Assembly: GCF_049243985.1 (NCBI RefSeq)
Contig: NC_135386.1
Coordinates: 18,320,202 to 18,384,201 of the forward strand
Direction of reading: 5' to 3'
From: Paroedura picta
Lineage: Eukaryota; Chordata; Lepidosauria; Squamata; Gekkonidae
Length of the DNA stretch: 64,000 bases
Position numbers and translations under genes: made by a program. Position 1 is the first letter of the stretch. Every line of letters starts with the position of its first letter. Shown here in pieces: positions 1 through 12,200 of this stretch. The notes beneath the pieces are model-generated. The model ran no database searches, had not been told where the DNA came from, and saw nothing but the letters and a program-made list of their open reading frames with translations.

Positions 1-1559
1 CAAGATGAACCAGGCAATGCGCTGGGAGCATTACGGGCATGTCGTCCCTCTGGCTTCTGCTCTTGGTCCAATGCGACTGAGGCCAGCTGCCACGCCCGGG
101 GTGTGGGCGATCCCGTAGAGGCTGAGGTGGCCGGCCAAGGTGCCCTGCCCTCCCCTCCCCAAGCCCATCCCCAAATCTACAGGAGCTCCCCAGTGTGGGT
201 CTGGCAGCCCTCCCCCCTCATCCCCTACCCCTGCCGATGGGGACTCTGGCACCTCTACTCTGGAGCCGTGCTTTGCCCAGTTGAGGCACCCCTTCTGCTC
301 CCTGTGGGCTGGCTTTCGCAGCAAACAGAAGGGTCCCAGGCTGTCTCTCGCCCCCTCCCCTTGCTGTGCGGCCCCTAGCCTGGCTTTCCAAGGGCGACCC
401 TCCTGCAGCGGGGCCCTTTTCCTGGGATCCCGGGTGCCCATCGTCCTGCCCTTGAGCCCCCTGCGGAATCCATCTCTGTGGTCCGGCCGGGCCAGGCGAG
501 ACCGTCATCCAGAGGCAGGCGTTGTTCCTCCGAAATGTCCGGTGTCTAGCCCCGGAGGGGGCTTTGCAGATCATAGGATGTTCCAGACGTGGTGGTGACC
601 CGAGGCCAGCTTCCTGTGTCGCAAACTGGGCCTGGGCTTTGAGGGATCCGCTTCTGCAGGGCCGCTGGGCAGCCCCTTTCCCACGCCTGCCTTTGATCCC
701 TGCTCTCTGTTCTTTGGGGGCTGAAAGGCACCCAGCATCTCAGGGTCACTCTGCAGCTGGGGCCTTGGGGGACTGCGCAGGACTGCCTCCGCTTCCCAGC
801 AGCACTGCAAGGGTTAACGCTCTCGCAGCCTTTTGGAGACCACACCAAAGAAATCAGGACAAATATTATTCCGCACTCTGGCTCCATCGCAAACCACATG
901 TGACTCAAAGGGGAGGCCAAAAGCTTTCTCCTTCGTATTTTTGTTCAGAAGGGGGTTGTTATTCCTGCCCGTCCTTAAACAGATCCTGTGTGCAAATGTG
1001 TGTGCGTGCGTATTTTTGAGGGCAAGAGGCCTTCGGTTCACCCCGATAAAATGCCTGAAGAATCTCTTGGGAGAATGGGACGGGTCTCGTATCCCGCCCA
1101 CCTCGTGGGAAAGGACAGAGGCATACGAATGGAGCGGACAGATGCAATCATGTTGGCCACGGAGGGGAGGGGGGGAAGGAACATGTGCATGCGCTGTTAG
1201 AGCATTTATTTCAAATACTCCTACCTGGATGGCCAAGGCCGCTGGCTTTGGCTCTGAAAAGAATCTTCCTTAGCACTCTTGTTAGTCCCCAAGGAGCTAC
1301 TGGACTCCCATCGAAGAACTCGGTATGTTTTGAAGCACCCTGGGATTCATCTTCTTGACCGTTCATTTGTTCGTTCATTCGTTCATGCTTAGATTTATGT
1401 AAGTGCCTTTCCCAGCATAGCTGGCTCAGGGGTTTTACATCATTTATATTACATAATAATAAATTGAAGTTAAACCACAAAAAACGGGTAAAAATGTAAA
1501 CAAACATACAGTTGTCACCAAATGTCTAAAATATTGCCTGTTATTCCACTCCTCCCATT

Positions 1560-1790
1560 CCAGGGGGTCTTGTAGGAGGGGGCCATTCTGATGTTGTTCT
1601 ACCATTCAGGGCCCCCGACCAAATGCCTGGCGGAAGAACCCCGTTTTGCAGGCCCATAGGAACAGAGCAGGCTCCTGCAGGGCCCACAGCTCTTCCGGGA
1701 GCTCAGTCCACCAGGTGGGGGCCTGGACCGAGAAGGTCCTGCCCCCCACTCAAAGATGCTATTTGGCCTGCTCATGCTCTTTGCACTTCC
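1560..1790. repeat. Dispersed repeat, family unassigned
   Basis: This segment shares phrases such as 'agctcttccgggagctca' and the 'ccgttttgcaggccc' block with 26790-26900, so it is interspersed. I recall it as common in lizard genomes but cannot name the family. Confidence 0.5.
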
Positions 1791-2888
1791 TTCCTGGCAC
1801 CTGTAACTCTTAAAGCCGAAGCCAGAGACTAGAGTGAACTGTGCAAATAGTGAGTTGACCCTATATCATCTGATTTTTCTGGGTTTGGGTTTTCCCACAT
1901 TTGGGGGTCCTGTTGTTTAAAATGTGCTTCTTCTCAAGATTGAGTCCCCCCTCCCCTTTGTTGGAGTTACAATGCCTTGTAATGCTGCTATTATCTCCGT
2001 AGGTGGTGTTATTGAGCGCCATCAGGGGACAAACGCAAGCGCTGGTTGGTCCTGGGTGGTGATTCAGGGTCTTGGTGGGAGAAGGGGGTACCATTTAGCG
2101 GGGAGGGGGCAAGACTGAGTCTTTGGACAGGAAGCAAGGAGAGAGCTACCAGGAAAAGGAGGGAACCTAACAGGATAAAGGGGGGGGGAACGACCTTGTG
2201 GGTTTCATTACAATCCAAGTGCTACGATTAACAAACACAACCCAGATGGGGCTTTGCTTTTCTTCAAACTCGCAGAGTGCCTTCTGTCTTTGCAAAGCCA
2301 AGGAACACCATTCTGCTGAGCAAAACCTATTTCCCCCCCCCCCATTGTTATGAGTTCTTAATCATTTTTTAAAGGTTCAGCATATAACCGTACGTCCTGT
2401 AACAGCCGAGAGCCGATAAAGGGAAAAACTGTCCGTAATTAACTGCCAAACTATTTGCTTCTATTTGTTTGTGGGACAGATTGTCCAGAACGCCCTGGAG
2501 GTAGCGAGTGTGCTCCAGTTGCCTCCACGGCCCACAGCGTTAGGTCTTGCACAAGGGCCTCTGTTCCCCGGAGGAAGGGAGAAATTGGGCAGCCTCCGAT
2601 TCTCGGCCGCTTGCTTTTCTTGCCCGCAACCGATTTGGACTCTGGTTCTTCCTGGATCTTGAGGCAACCTCAGGACAGCTCGCTGCTCTGGGAGGGGACT
2701 GTTGAACTTGCTGCCCGGTGGCAATTCAAGAGATCTGTGGGTTGGGAAGAGAGTGTTTCTGTGAGAAGTCGGAAACTTCTCCAAACCAATGGAGAAAGCC
2801 TGGTTTAAGGTGTTACAAACGAAAGATCCTGCAGACAGACAGGCTTTGGAAGACCTGGAATGGCTGTCTCCTTGCCGATGGGGTATTC

Positions 2889-3035
2889 CAGGGGTAGTCA
2901 AACTGCGGCCCTCCAGATGTCCATGGACTACAATTCCCAGGAGCCCTTGCCAGCATTCGCTGGCGAATGCTGGCAGGGGGCTCCTGGGAATTGTAGTCCA
3001 TGGACATCTGGAGGGCCACAGTTTGACTACCCCTG
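2889..3035. mobile_element. Palindromic hAT-type MITE, copy A
   Basis: This 147-bp near-perfect palindrome starts CAGGGGTAGTCAAACTG and ends with its reverse complement. It is flanked by a perfect 8-bp direct repeat GGGTATTC (2881-2888 and 3036-3043). An 8-bp target-site duplication and CAGGG-type ends are the hallmark of hAT transposons. No transposase is present, so it is non-autonomous. The arms carry the 'ccatggactacaattccca' block that marks all copies in the window. The intact target duplication suggests a fairly young insertion. Confidence 0.9.
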
Positions 3036-3077
3036 GGGTATTCGCTTAAGGCGATTATTGGACAGATGTATGGAGAA

Positions 3078-3270
3078 GAGGTCCATCGGTGGCTGTTAGC
3101 CAGGGTGACTAAAGGGAACCTCCATGTTCAGGGGCAGTCTGCCTCTAAATCTGAGTGCGAGGAGGCAATATCAGGGGAAGGCCCCTATGCCCTGTGTGTG
3201 ACTGGGTAGTCACTGGGTGGGACAGGAGGCTGGAGGAGATGGACCGGCAGGGCTCTCCCCACGCAGAGTG
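3078..3270 (+). mobile_element. L2-type LINE 3' end fragment
   Basis: The segment contains 'gggaacctccatgttcagg' and 'gacaggaggctggaggaga', matching the fuller copy at 3780-3990. The family assignment (L2/CR1 3' tail or a SINE sharing it) is from memory. No coding part is present. Confidence 0.5.
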
Positions 3271-3779
3271 TGTCTTGGAAAAGGCATTGGAAGGCTCTGA
3301 CTCTGAGCAAACGGAGTTTTGCTTCACCCTGGGATATCCCCAGTTCCCTTTGCCTGATGCTTTTGCTTCTGTTAGTAGCTCAGACACTGGGGATGCCCCA
3401 GCTCAAGGGGTCTTTTGAGGGGGGAAACGGCCCATGCCAGTATTAGGCCTGGTGCAACCTTTACCCAAAATCCCGTTGTGTCGGGCTGCATAAGACTCCG
3501 GGCATCTTGGAAGCAGCTGGTCAGAAGACAGGAGGGAGGGGGAGAGACCGTGTGCTTGGGGCCAGAGGGACAGACAAAACGTTCTTTGTGAAGGGAACTG
3601 GAGATTACGGGAAAATAAAGGAACTTGCCAGACTCAGATAGAATTTGTAGATTTGAAATATGTTTGAGGGGCTGGCTGTGATAGAAGTGTTTTATAAAAT
3701 CCATGCCTCTTAGCAAGTTCCTTTGATGCAAGTTCACCTCTTTTGCTTCAACAGCTCCTGCTTCAACAGTCAGTGGCTC

Positions 3780-3992
3780 CTTGCTATGATGCCTGAGGGG
3801 AGCCTCCACATTCAGAGGCAGTCAATCTCTGAATCCCAGTACTGGGAGGCAACCTCCAGGGAAGATCTCAGCCTCTGTGCTCTTTCTTTGGTCCTCCAGA
3901 GGAACTGCTTGTCCACTGCATGAGACAGGAGGCTGGACTGGATGGGCCCCTGGTCTGATCCAGCAGGGCTCTTCTGATGTTCTTAAGATTAC
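3780..3992 (+). mobile_element. L2-type LINE 3' end fragment
   Basis: This is a fuller copy of the same tail, ending 'ctggtctgatccagcagggctcttctgatgttctta' in two adjoining phrases. Related copies lie at 12460-12965 (reverse), 30205-30452, 49880-50080 and 51285-51550. It is a 5'-truncated retroposon end without coding sequence. Confidence 0.55.
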
Positions 3993-4588
3993 CTGGATGC
4001 TTAGGATGTCTTCATGTTTTCTCTGCCGGGAGCGAGCACCTTCCAAGTCGAATCAGCCTGTTCCCCTGGTTTTAGTGCCCCATAATTCCTTGTGTGATCA
4101 GCACTATCAATAAGCCAGGCAAGGCTTAAATAAAAATGCTTTGCTTTGGGCCAGCCGCTGAAAAGGAGAGCTGCCTGCCCAACCTGCGTTCGCTTTCTCT
4201 TTTGCTATTCCAACACGATCTGGCTGGCAAATCACAAAGAACAAGCTTCTATAGTCCTAGGAGCGCGGCAAGACACGGCCTTGGTTCGGAGACCTGCCAG
4301 CCCACCAGAACTGCCTTCGTCTTTTGCTGGCTTTCCGACGTCTCCGTTTCCTTGCTTCCCACTCTGTGTGTGTCAGGCAGCGTGCCACGATCCGACAGGA
4401 AGCAACGCTGATCTCCAACAGGGCCCGGAAAACTAGAGTTGCTAATTATATTGCGGTAAATACCTGAAAATTATATGTGCGTTGTTTTTGCAATACCGTG
4501 TGCTGCTATTTTTGAACTTTGCATTGTTGCCCTGGGTTGGTGGAGTCATGCTCTCACTGAATCCGAAGTCACGATTGGACGTTGTGAC

Positions 4589-4671
4589 GGCAAACCACCT
4601 CTGCTCCTCCCTCGCCCTGAAAAACAAACCGTAGGGGGTCGCCTTGAGTCATCTGTGACTTGACAGCACTT
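4589..4671 (+). mobile_element. 3' part of a 5S-derived SINE
   Basis: 'ggcaaaccacctctg' followed by 'ggggtcgccttgagtc' and 'tgtgacttgacagcact' is the body and tail of the squamate SINE whose head derives from 5S rRNA. The 5S-like head is missing here. Confidence 0.55.
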
Positions 4672-5339
4672 CCCACCCCCACCCCCACCCGGATCCAGGT
4701 CCCTTTTGTACCCTCGAATCATTCTGAGTTCCCTTTGTGTCGGTTTCCACTCGGGCAGAACAAATCTGCTAAAGCATTTAGGATGCTGGATACTTGAGCT
4801 CCTTATTGGAGTCTCGAAATAAGACCTAGCAGAAAGAGGATCCCTGTCTTTTCTTCTGGAAGGGACTCACTTTATGCTCCCTTTCATCATGTTTGCCAGG
4901 TTATTGTCCTTTATCCTGGGTGATCTGGAGGCATTTCATAACTGCTGTCATTTTGGAAAAAAGAAAGGACACCTGAAAGTGAAGAGCACCCTAGGATAAA
5001 GTCTTTGACTTATCCATGATGAAAACTCAGGACACTTTTATTGGCATAGCTCCACAATGAAAGCTTTTTAAAATCCTCTTTCTGTATTGCAAAATATGCT
5101 GTATTTAAAAACACCGTGCACCGGTTCATCAGATAAGACAAGCAATTCCTTGACTAAGGGACTTTCTAATGAACTCTCCCAGACACAGAAAAAAATCACT
5201 TCTTTATGGATTTGCTAATGAACTCTTCCCAGCAACAGGAAAAGTCCTTCCTAGTTCCAGTCTATCTTTGGGGAGACACCCACTTAAGTCAGGGACGAGA
5301 TTCGCCCCCCCCCCAATGACATAAATAAAATGATGAGCA

Positions 5340-5455
5340 CTGAGATTCTTGTTGTGCCCTGCCTCTGAAGATGCCAGTCGCAGTTACTGGCGAAACATCT
5401 GGAACCAAAACTGCCAGACCATGGCCACACACCTCAGAAACCCTCCAACAACCAG
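5340..5455 (+). repeat. Dispersed repeat shared with 39168-39300
   Basis: The segment around 'gatgccagtcgcagttactggcgaaac' (split phrases) is the reverse-complement match of 39168-39300. The class is not assigned. Both copies are truncated. Confidence 0.5.
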
Positions 5456-8125
5456 TTGTCTCCAACCGTGATAGCCTCCGACAATTCATTAGGCAGTATT
5501 TATTTAATTTGTTTATTGAATTCATTTAGACCCCGCCTTTCTCCCCAATGGGAATCCAGTCCTCACAACAACCCTGCGGAGTGACCAACCACCTCTGCCT
5601 CTCACTTGTCTCGCTGGGGTGACCGTACACCCGCTGAGACCTGGCGGCACGTGATGTCCATACTGAATAAAGGAGCCACAAGCTATTGGTCACGAACGCT
5701 GCAGGAGAATTAAAACGATCCGCTTTTAAGGGGTGAATCAATATGAAATAACGTTTGCGTTACGGATGCTAGGCAGCGTTACCACCGGATGGTCTGGGTG
5801 TCATGTCCTCCCGTTTGCTTATATCATTTCATGGCGTTCAACATGCATTTACCTGGAAGTAAGTAACATTGTCGTAAATGGGTACACTTATTGAATCGAT
5901 TTATTTGGCAGGAAAAGGAAACGGCTCCCCCAGCTGCACGCCGGCCACATCAGCAGGGACCTGCAACGGATGCAAGAGAGGGCCTGTTTTACGGTCTAGC
6001 CTGAGCCAAACTTATTTGCCCACTACTAGACGCAAAGCCATAGTAATGTCGTGCAGAGAGCGGACTAGAGACCTTCTGTTGGCCGAAAAGCCTCAGAATT
6101 CTCTGCTGGCGGCGGAATTTTGTGCCCCCGTGATCCAAGCTTGACGTAAGGGCAGGAAACGTGCTTCAAGTTCCAGAAACTGATCCTTTGACCTGTCTCA
6201 AATGCGTAAAGTTTCTTTTCATATTTCAGAATATCTCTTTCAGTTTAAATTTTAACACTTTATTGGCTGATCTTTTATCCAAGAGTACCACCAGCTTTTT
6301 ACTTCTTTTATTCTTGTAGTTTGGTTTATGGCTGTATAAATAAAAATTGTTGTTGACCCCAGGGATGCTGGGGACGGCTTGGCTTGGCTCTCCCCCTCTT
6401 GGGCCCTTTTCCTTCCGGAAAGCAGCCAGGAGATACCGGGGACGGTAGCGGGAGGGCGGGTGGGGGCCGGAATACAACAGAAGGGACTAAAGTTCTCCCC
6501 CAGGCCTCCTGCTGACTCAGCTGCCGGTGCTGCTCAGGCGGGTCTTTCTGTCCCCCCCCCCCCCCCCGGGAGCTGGCAGCAAGCAGAGAGGTGGGTGGGT
6601 CCCTTGAATGGCCACGGAGAGGCAGTGACCTCAAGTGGTAGGTAATGTTACGAAGGTAATGTTAACAGAGCCCTAGGAGAAATTAAAAAGAGTGTAAGGA
6701 TCTATAGCTATGTAGGACAAGCTGAGGATCCTTGGTTGTTTGGGTGGATAGAGGCTGGTTAAGAAGGGTTAGAAATAGGAATCATAATAGTCCTAACATT
6801 GATCTGATTCTGTTGTTTTATTGAAAGTAATCCAAACCTATGGTCTGTGGGCATTTCTTGATTTCAGAAGAGAAAGCGCAACATTATTATGGAACTTTGA
6901 ACTTAAATCGTACAAGAGTATTATGAATATACGGCAACATTTGTACTGTATCAGGAGAGGATTAAACCCAGTGTGAAAGAACAGCAGTTTTACAGCACAA
7001 AGGTTACTGCATATAGGATCTAACAATTATAATATATTTATAAAACTTGTGTATTGATATGCACTTTAGTATTTTTGTTAAAAATACTTTCATATGGGAA
7101 AAAATCCCATGAAAGAAGGTGGGCCAAGAGAATTCAACGGCACAGGGAAAAGAAGAGGCCGAAGTGTAAAGTTTCTTTTTTCTTTTTTCCAGAATATCCA
7201 TGCCTTCACTCCTTATAGCGGCTTCTGCCAGAAGTTGAGGAGGCATCTTACCTGCCTGCTCTCTCATGTATATACTTCTACGATTTTATAAATAACGAAA
7301 ACTCAAAGTATAGCATCCCTAAGTATATCAGATCTTAAAACTGAACAACTGCACTATTTATGGGCGCCCTATTCTTATCAGCAGAACTACTAGTTATTGA
7401 ATTGTTTTAAACTGTGTGATTATGTTATAATAACTGCGTATAAATCTTTGGTGTAAATCGCCCGGAACCTGCTGTGCAGGGCAGGGCAGCCTAAAAACCA
7501 ACCAAACAAACAAGGGGGACTGATCTCTGAAGATGGGTTACAATTCCAGGGGATCCCCAGTCCCCACCTGGAGGCTGGCATCCCAAAGGAGCATTGACCG
7601 CTGTCGGCTGGGGATCAGCTGTAACTCCACGGGAACTCCAGGCCCTGCCTGGAGGTTGGCCACTTTCTCTGCTGCTCTCATGGCAATCACTCACTTTCTT
7701 TCGGTTTACACAGAGGGATGCACACTCAGGATTGAACCTTGGCCTTGGACAGAGTGGTGGTTCTTGCCAATTTGGATTCTTTATGGTGGCCTCCGCCTCT
7801 GGAAGGGTTACCATATATGATTGGGAAATTAGCATTTTGCGTTTCTTGCACCATCCAAGAGATCTTATTGTAACACCAAATCATTATACGTGTTCCTATA
7901 TTTTATGGCACCTCCGCTGAGGACCAACTGGGTTGAAAGGTTTTCGGACAATGGTACAACCGCTGACTGCGGGAGAGACACTGCACAGATTCGGGTGCTT
8001 CTGCTCCAGCGTTGTGCTTAAACTGGATGTGCAGAGCAAATTTTGAGTGCAACGCAGTTTCATTCAAGTCATGCGCTTTCCTGTGCATGCACACCCCTCC
8101 AGATACAGTGTCTTCTTCACGTGCA

Positions 8126-8280
8126 GATTCAAGCGGGTAGCCGTGTCGGACTGTCTGAAGACCTTTAAGACCAACAAAGATTGATTCAAGGCGTGAGGTT
8201 TCGCGGGCGAACTTGCGCCTGGAATAAATCCTTGCTGGTCTTAAAGGGGCCGCTGGACTCTGATTTTGTTGTGCTTTTTA
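8126..8280. repeat. Fold-back dispersed repeat (GTAGCCGTGT family)
   Basis: The left part, 'ctttaagaccaacaaagatt', faces an inverted partner, 'ccttgctggtcttaaaggg', so the element folds on itself. The same layout recurs at 52840-53028. Single-arm relatives are at 15331-15545, 31560-31625 and 55395-55545. I recognise it as a common reptile repeat but cannot assign a class. Confidence 0.5.
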
Positions 8281-8417
8281 ATGTGCACTTGGGGACAAAC
8301 ATCTGGATGTCAATTTTGGCATGTTTTGCTGCTGGGTTGCACTCCTGCATTGCCCAGGGCGGACCCTAGCCCTCTCTCGGCCGCGCCAACCTGGCAGGGC
8401 TGTTAGGCGGACGACAG

Positions 8418-8513
8418 GGGCTCTGCGGAGGTCCACGGACTACAATGACCATGAGCCCCTGCCGCACGGCAGGGGCTCATGGTCTTTGTAGTCCACGGAC
8501 TTCCGCAGAGCCC
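8418..8513. mobile_element. MITE-derived palindrome at the PIAS1 promoter, copy H
   Basis: Two 46-bp arms (8418-8463 and 8468-8513) around a 4-bp loop carry the family's 'ccacggactacaatgacca' and 'tgagcccctgcc' blocks. The CAGGGG termini and target duplication are not clear, so it is an eroded or internal copy. It lies about 250 bp upstream of the PIAS1 start codon, at the edge of the CpG island. Confidence 0.7.
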
Positions 8514-9270
8514 GGCTTGCCCCCCCCGGGAGCCTAGTCCGCCCGTCCGGAGCGTCCCCGAGGCCGCAGTGAAGAAAGCGCGAGGCTGGAGCCCGCCGAC
8601 CCCCGCGCGGCGCCCCCTCCCCTCACTCGCCCGCCCCGAGGCCCGGCGGGCGGACAAAATGGCGGCCGGCGCGCGCCGCGGATTCAAACGCAGCGCGAGG
8701 GGCGGGGCCGGTGGGCGGCGGCTTCCCGGAGGGGCCCACTGCGCCTGCGCCCCGCGATTCAAGATGGCGGACAGTGCGGAACTAAAGGTAGAGGCGCAGC
8801 TCCGAAGGCCCCCCCGCCCCTCCCCGGGGGGGGAAGAGGGGGAGGAGGAGGGGGCGGGATTGGCCTGCGGGGGGGGGCAGGGCAGCAGCACCCCCTCCCT
8901 TTCCCGGGGGGAGAGCGAGAGAGCCCCCCTCCCCGTGGCCCCCAGCAATGGGCCCCCTCCCCTCCCCCTCCTTGCAAAGGCCGACAGGACCCCCCCCCCA
9001 ATTGCCCTGCAGCCCCGAGTCTGGCCTGAGCCCCCCCCCCCCCCCGTGCTGGAAGTTGGAGGGCGCAGCTGGTGCAGCTGGAGCCTTTTTCTTGGGGGGG
9101 GTCCCGGGCTCCTCCTGGGGGGGCACTTTCCAAAGTGCTTTGAGCATGAAGTTGCCCGGGGGGGGGGCTGTTGGCTGTGCATTGCCCGCCCAGGGTGGCT
9201 CCCCCCGCTTTGCAATAGAAAACCCAGTGCGGGGGGGCCTGCTTTCTGTGCTTTGCAAGGGGCCCCTTAG
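8500..9270. promoter_or_regulatory. PIAS1 CpG-island promoter
   Basis: The stretch is very GC- and CpG-rich, with GC boxes (ggggcggggcc near 8700) and two YY1-like AANATGGCGGC motifs at 8656-8667 and 8761-8772; the second overlaps the start codon. There is no TATA box. This is typical of a housekeeping promoter with several start sites. G-rich runs such as the one near 9286-9308 could form G-quadruplexes on the plus strand. Confidence 0.75.
8764..8787 (+). CDS. PIAS1: PIAS1 coding exon 1
   Basis: It encodes MADSAELK, followed by a GTAGAG donor. The ATG has A at -3 and G at +4. The exon lies inside the CpG island. Confidence 0.93.
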
Positions 9271-12200
9271 GAGGCCGGCGTCTGATTGGGGGTGGGGGTG
9301 GGGGTAGAAATGGTATCGGGTGCTTCTCTCTCCACCCCCAACACGCCTCCCCCTCCTTCGGGTTTGGCTTTCGGAAGGTGGCATCTCATTTTGGGGAGAT
9401 TGTTTTGGTTGTTTGGTTGCTGCCCGTGGCCCATCTGTGAGTGGCAGGGCTGGATGCAGACTCGAGATCCCTGCAGCAGGCAAGGGGTTAAAGGTGTGTG
9501 TGTGTGGGGGGGGGGGTGAACTCAAAGGGTGCCTGCCCTCTGCAAGGGTGCAAGCAAGCACAGGGAAAGGCCTTGGATATGCCTTGGGAGAGGCACCCTG
9601 CACTCAGGTGGCAGGGCTCTTTTAATAAAAGGGCAGGTTGGCTCAGAAGGAAGATGGGATGAGTTTCATGTGGATTCTTCAACTCTTTGGGAGACCAACT
9701 TTCTCAGCTCACCGTCTTGCCTCTTCTCTGAGTTGCAAACTAAATTGCTCTCCGCTTCTGGAAGGGAGAGCAAAGGAAACCTCCACCGCTTTGGTTTCCT
9801 GTTCTAGAGGCAGGGGGGGAAACCGAAAGTGCTTAATCTAATTTCTGTTCCCTTTTCTGCTCTGGCCATTCCATAATGTTGTCTCCAGGCGTGACAATGG
9901 GTGGGTGGGCCAAGCTTCTATGAAGAACTGCGTGTAAAAGTTCCAGTCAAATGTATTTGCAACCAGTTCTTCATCCTCAACAAGAAAATAGCTTAATAAT
10001 CAGAGTCTTGAACCAAGGACTCTAAACAAATGGGTTCTGTTACATGGGGATCATTCTAGTGTTAAGATACTACTTCTTTTCCCCATTCTTTAGTATTTGT
10101 CCATTTTTGCTCAGCGTGGAAGTATTTGAAAGGGTCCAGAACATTTCTTAACAGATATATCCTGGTAGTCTGTGAGTGCTACGCATTAAATGTTAAATAC
10201 TGGCAGATCCTGCCTGGTATCAATGGGGATAGATGGCTTTACTAAAGAGGAACAAACTGTGTCTTGTATTATTTGGTAGGGAGTTGTTTGCTCCTGCACC
10301 CTACAGGTTTTTATGATCACGAGGCTTTGTAAAGCAAAACTTTATAAGAAAAGTGTTTCTGTTTTTTAAAAAAATGTCCAGCCTCTTCCCTGGAAAGGCC
10401 CAAGGATGCCCATGTGTTCTTCTTCTATAGTTATTATTACTAGGTACGTCAAAGGTGTCCCTATTATTACACTCGGATGTAGTAAGCAATGCTTGCACAG
10501 ATTGTGTTTCTTTGAAGGGCTCTCTCTCCTTTTGGGGCTTTAGAAAAGGTGATTCGGCCCTTTGGTGTTTGTGTACACAATGATGGCAGCTCTCTTTGTA
10601 AGGTAAAGATGAATGGGGCCCTGTTTATAACCTCCGTTGCCTTTTGTGGTGTTGGGGGAGGGGAAGACATCTTGCGGGTCTTGCAGTCAGAGACTTAAAG
10701 GAAGATCTAGCGCCCTGGTAATGCAGGCAGCTTGTGGTGAGCATGGAAGAAAAGGGTCTGTTTGTTTCTCTCCGGCACTTGGGGTTGCTGCATTAATCTG
10801 TGCAGTAAATACAGCTGCAGGGTATTGGCTACTGACTCTTAATGGCCTGGGTAATATGTTGACTAGAGATGTTTTTAAAGCTTTGTTGATGTGAACCCTG
10901 CAGATCCACCTTCATCTTTCACTTAATCCTTTTCTCTGTGTGTTTGTGAGAAACATAAACTGAGAGCTTCAGAAAACTGCAAGACATCTAACGGATGGCA
11001 GATAATTTTCAATTAGACTGGAGTCCAGTAGAGACCAGATCTCCTGTTCTACAGCAGACCAAGACAGCAGCTCTCTTCTGAAGCTCATTTTCAAGAGGTG
11101 GCATTGTGGGCCCTCCCCCCCCCCCCCCTTACGTGTAAATCTCCATCCCTTTGTCCCCTTTTCTTCCTCCTCTACCTTTTCAGTTTAGGTGTTGTTTTTC
11201 TTTCCCTCGTTCTCGCTTCTCCCCCAGTACTTCATTTCTGCTGTGGATTCCTGTTGCTGTTTCGATTGTTAGTTGAATGAAATTAAGGCAGTTTAAGTTG
11301 GTGCGACCCCTGGGGTTTTAGGAGACGCAAGAGGGAAATGGATTTCATTTTGTCCGTTTCTCCATCCTCCTTAGGGGGAAAAGGAGTTTACGGGTCTGAC
11401 ATGGGAGAAGCTCTCAGACTGCGGGGGGGGGGGGGGGGGAGGAAATCTTCCCTTTTTATGCTTGGGAGGGTGACTTTGGGCTGCCAGGATGAGTCGTTCC
11501 ACTTTAAGAATGGGTAGCCTGACTTGGCCGCGGTCTTTGCCTGTTCCCATCCGAGTGCCTCGTTTTCGTATATTTCTCATCATCCGCACATTGTGAAAGG
11601 GGAACGCTGCTTCTGTGGCCGTCTTCCTGTTTGCAGAGTGATGGTGGGATTGGAGGTGGGTTTGCGCGTCTGTGAGGAGGAATCCTGTTGGGAGTGTGGG
11701 ATGGGGCAGGCAGCAGGCAGGCCTGTAGTGTTGGGGGCCGATTCATATCTCCAAGGAAGCGGGCTGGGAGGCCGAAAGAGGAAGGGGAGCTCAGCACGAT
11801 CATTTGGATGCTGGGGTAAGATTACTGCTCCCTGGACAGTAAATAATGGCTGCGGGTGTTTTAGTCTAAATTGAAATCTATTGACCCCTTGAGTTATTAT
11901 CCCTTTTAAGGCCAGATACTTATTTATACTATTATATTCCTGCGGACTGCTTTGAGAGCCAGTATGAGCTGATAAGTGTTCGTGTATACTGTTCCCCTTT
12001 TCTACCTATATTGGCTCCCAACCGGAACATGTTAAATACGCACACAAATTACATGATGGTTTCAGTGCAAACAGGCCTTGGTGTGGAGGGGTTCTCAGCC
12101 GGGCTGAGGGAATACAGGGAATTCTTTCTCTGCTGTTGGTCCTGTGGGTTTATGTTTCCGAAAGCTAACTTTAGGAGAGACAAAGGTTGCAGTCCCATTC

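Larger units (their letters stand above)
1..8400. other. Intergenic region upstream of PIAS1
   Basis: I see no recognisable exon or RNA gene here. The open frames are short, overlap on both strands and match no family I know. The stretch holds dispersed repeats listed separately: L2-type tails at 3.1 and 3.8 kb, a palindromic MITE at 2.9 kb, a 5S-SINE tail at 4.6 kb and a fold-back repeat at 8.1 kb. Homopolymer runs (poly-C at about 6550) and AT-rich tracts fill the rest. In human the next gene upstream of PIAS1 is SKOR1; none of it is recognised here. Confidence 0.6.

Noticed and set aside
8403-9215. 270-residue antisense frame at the PIAS1 promoter
   Set aside because: Same cause: GC-rich island, low complexity and no recognisable domain.
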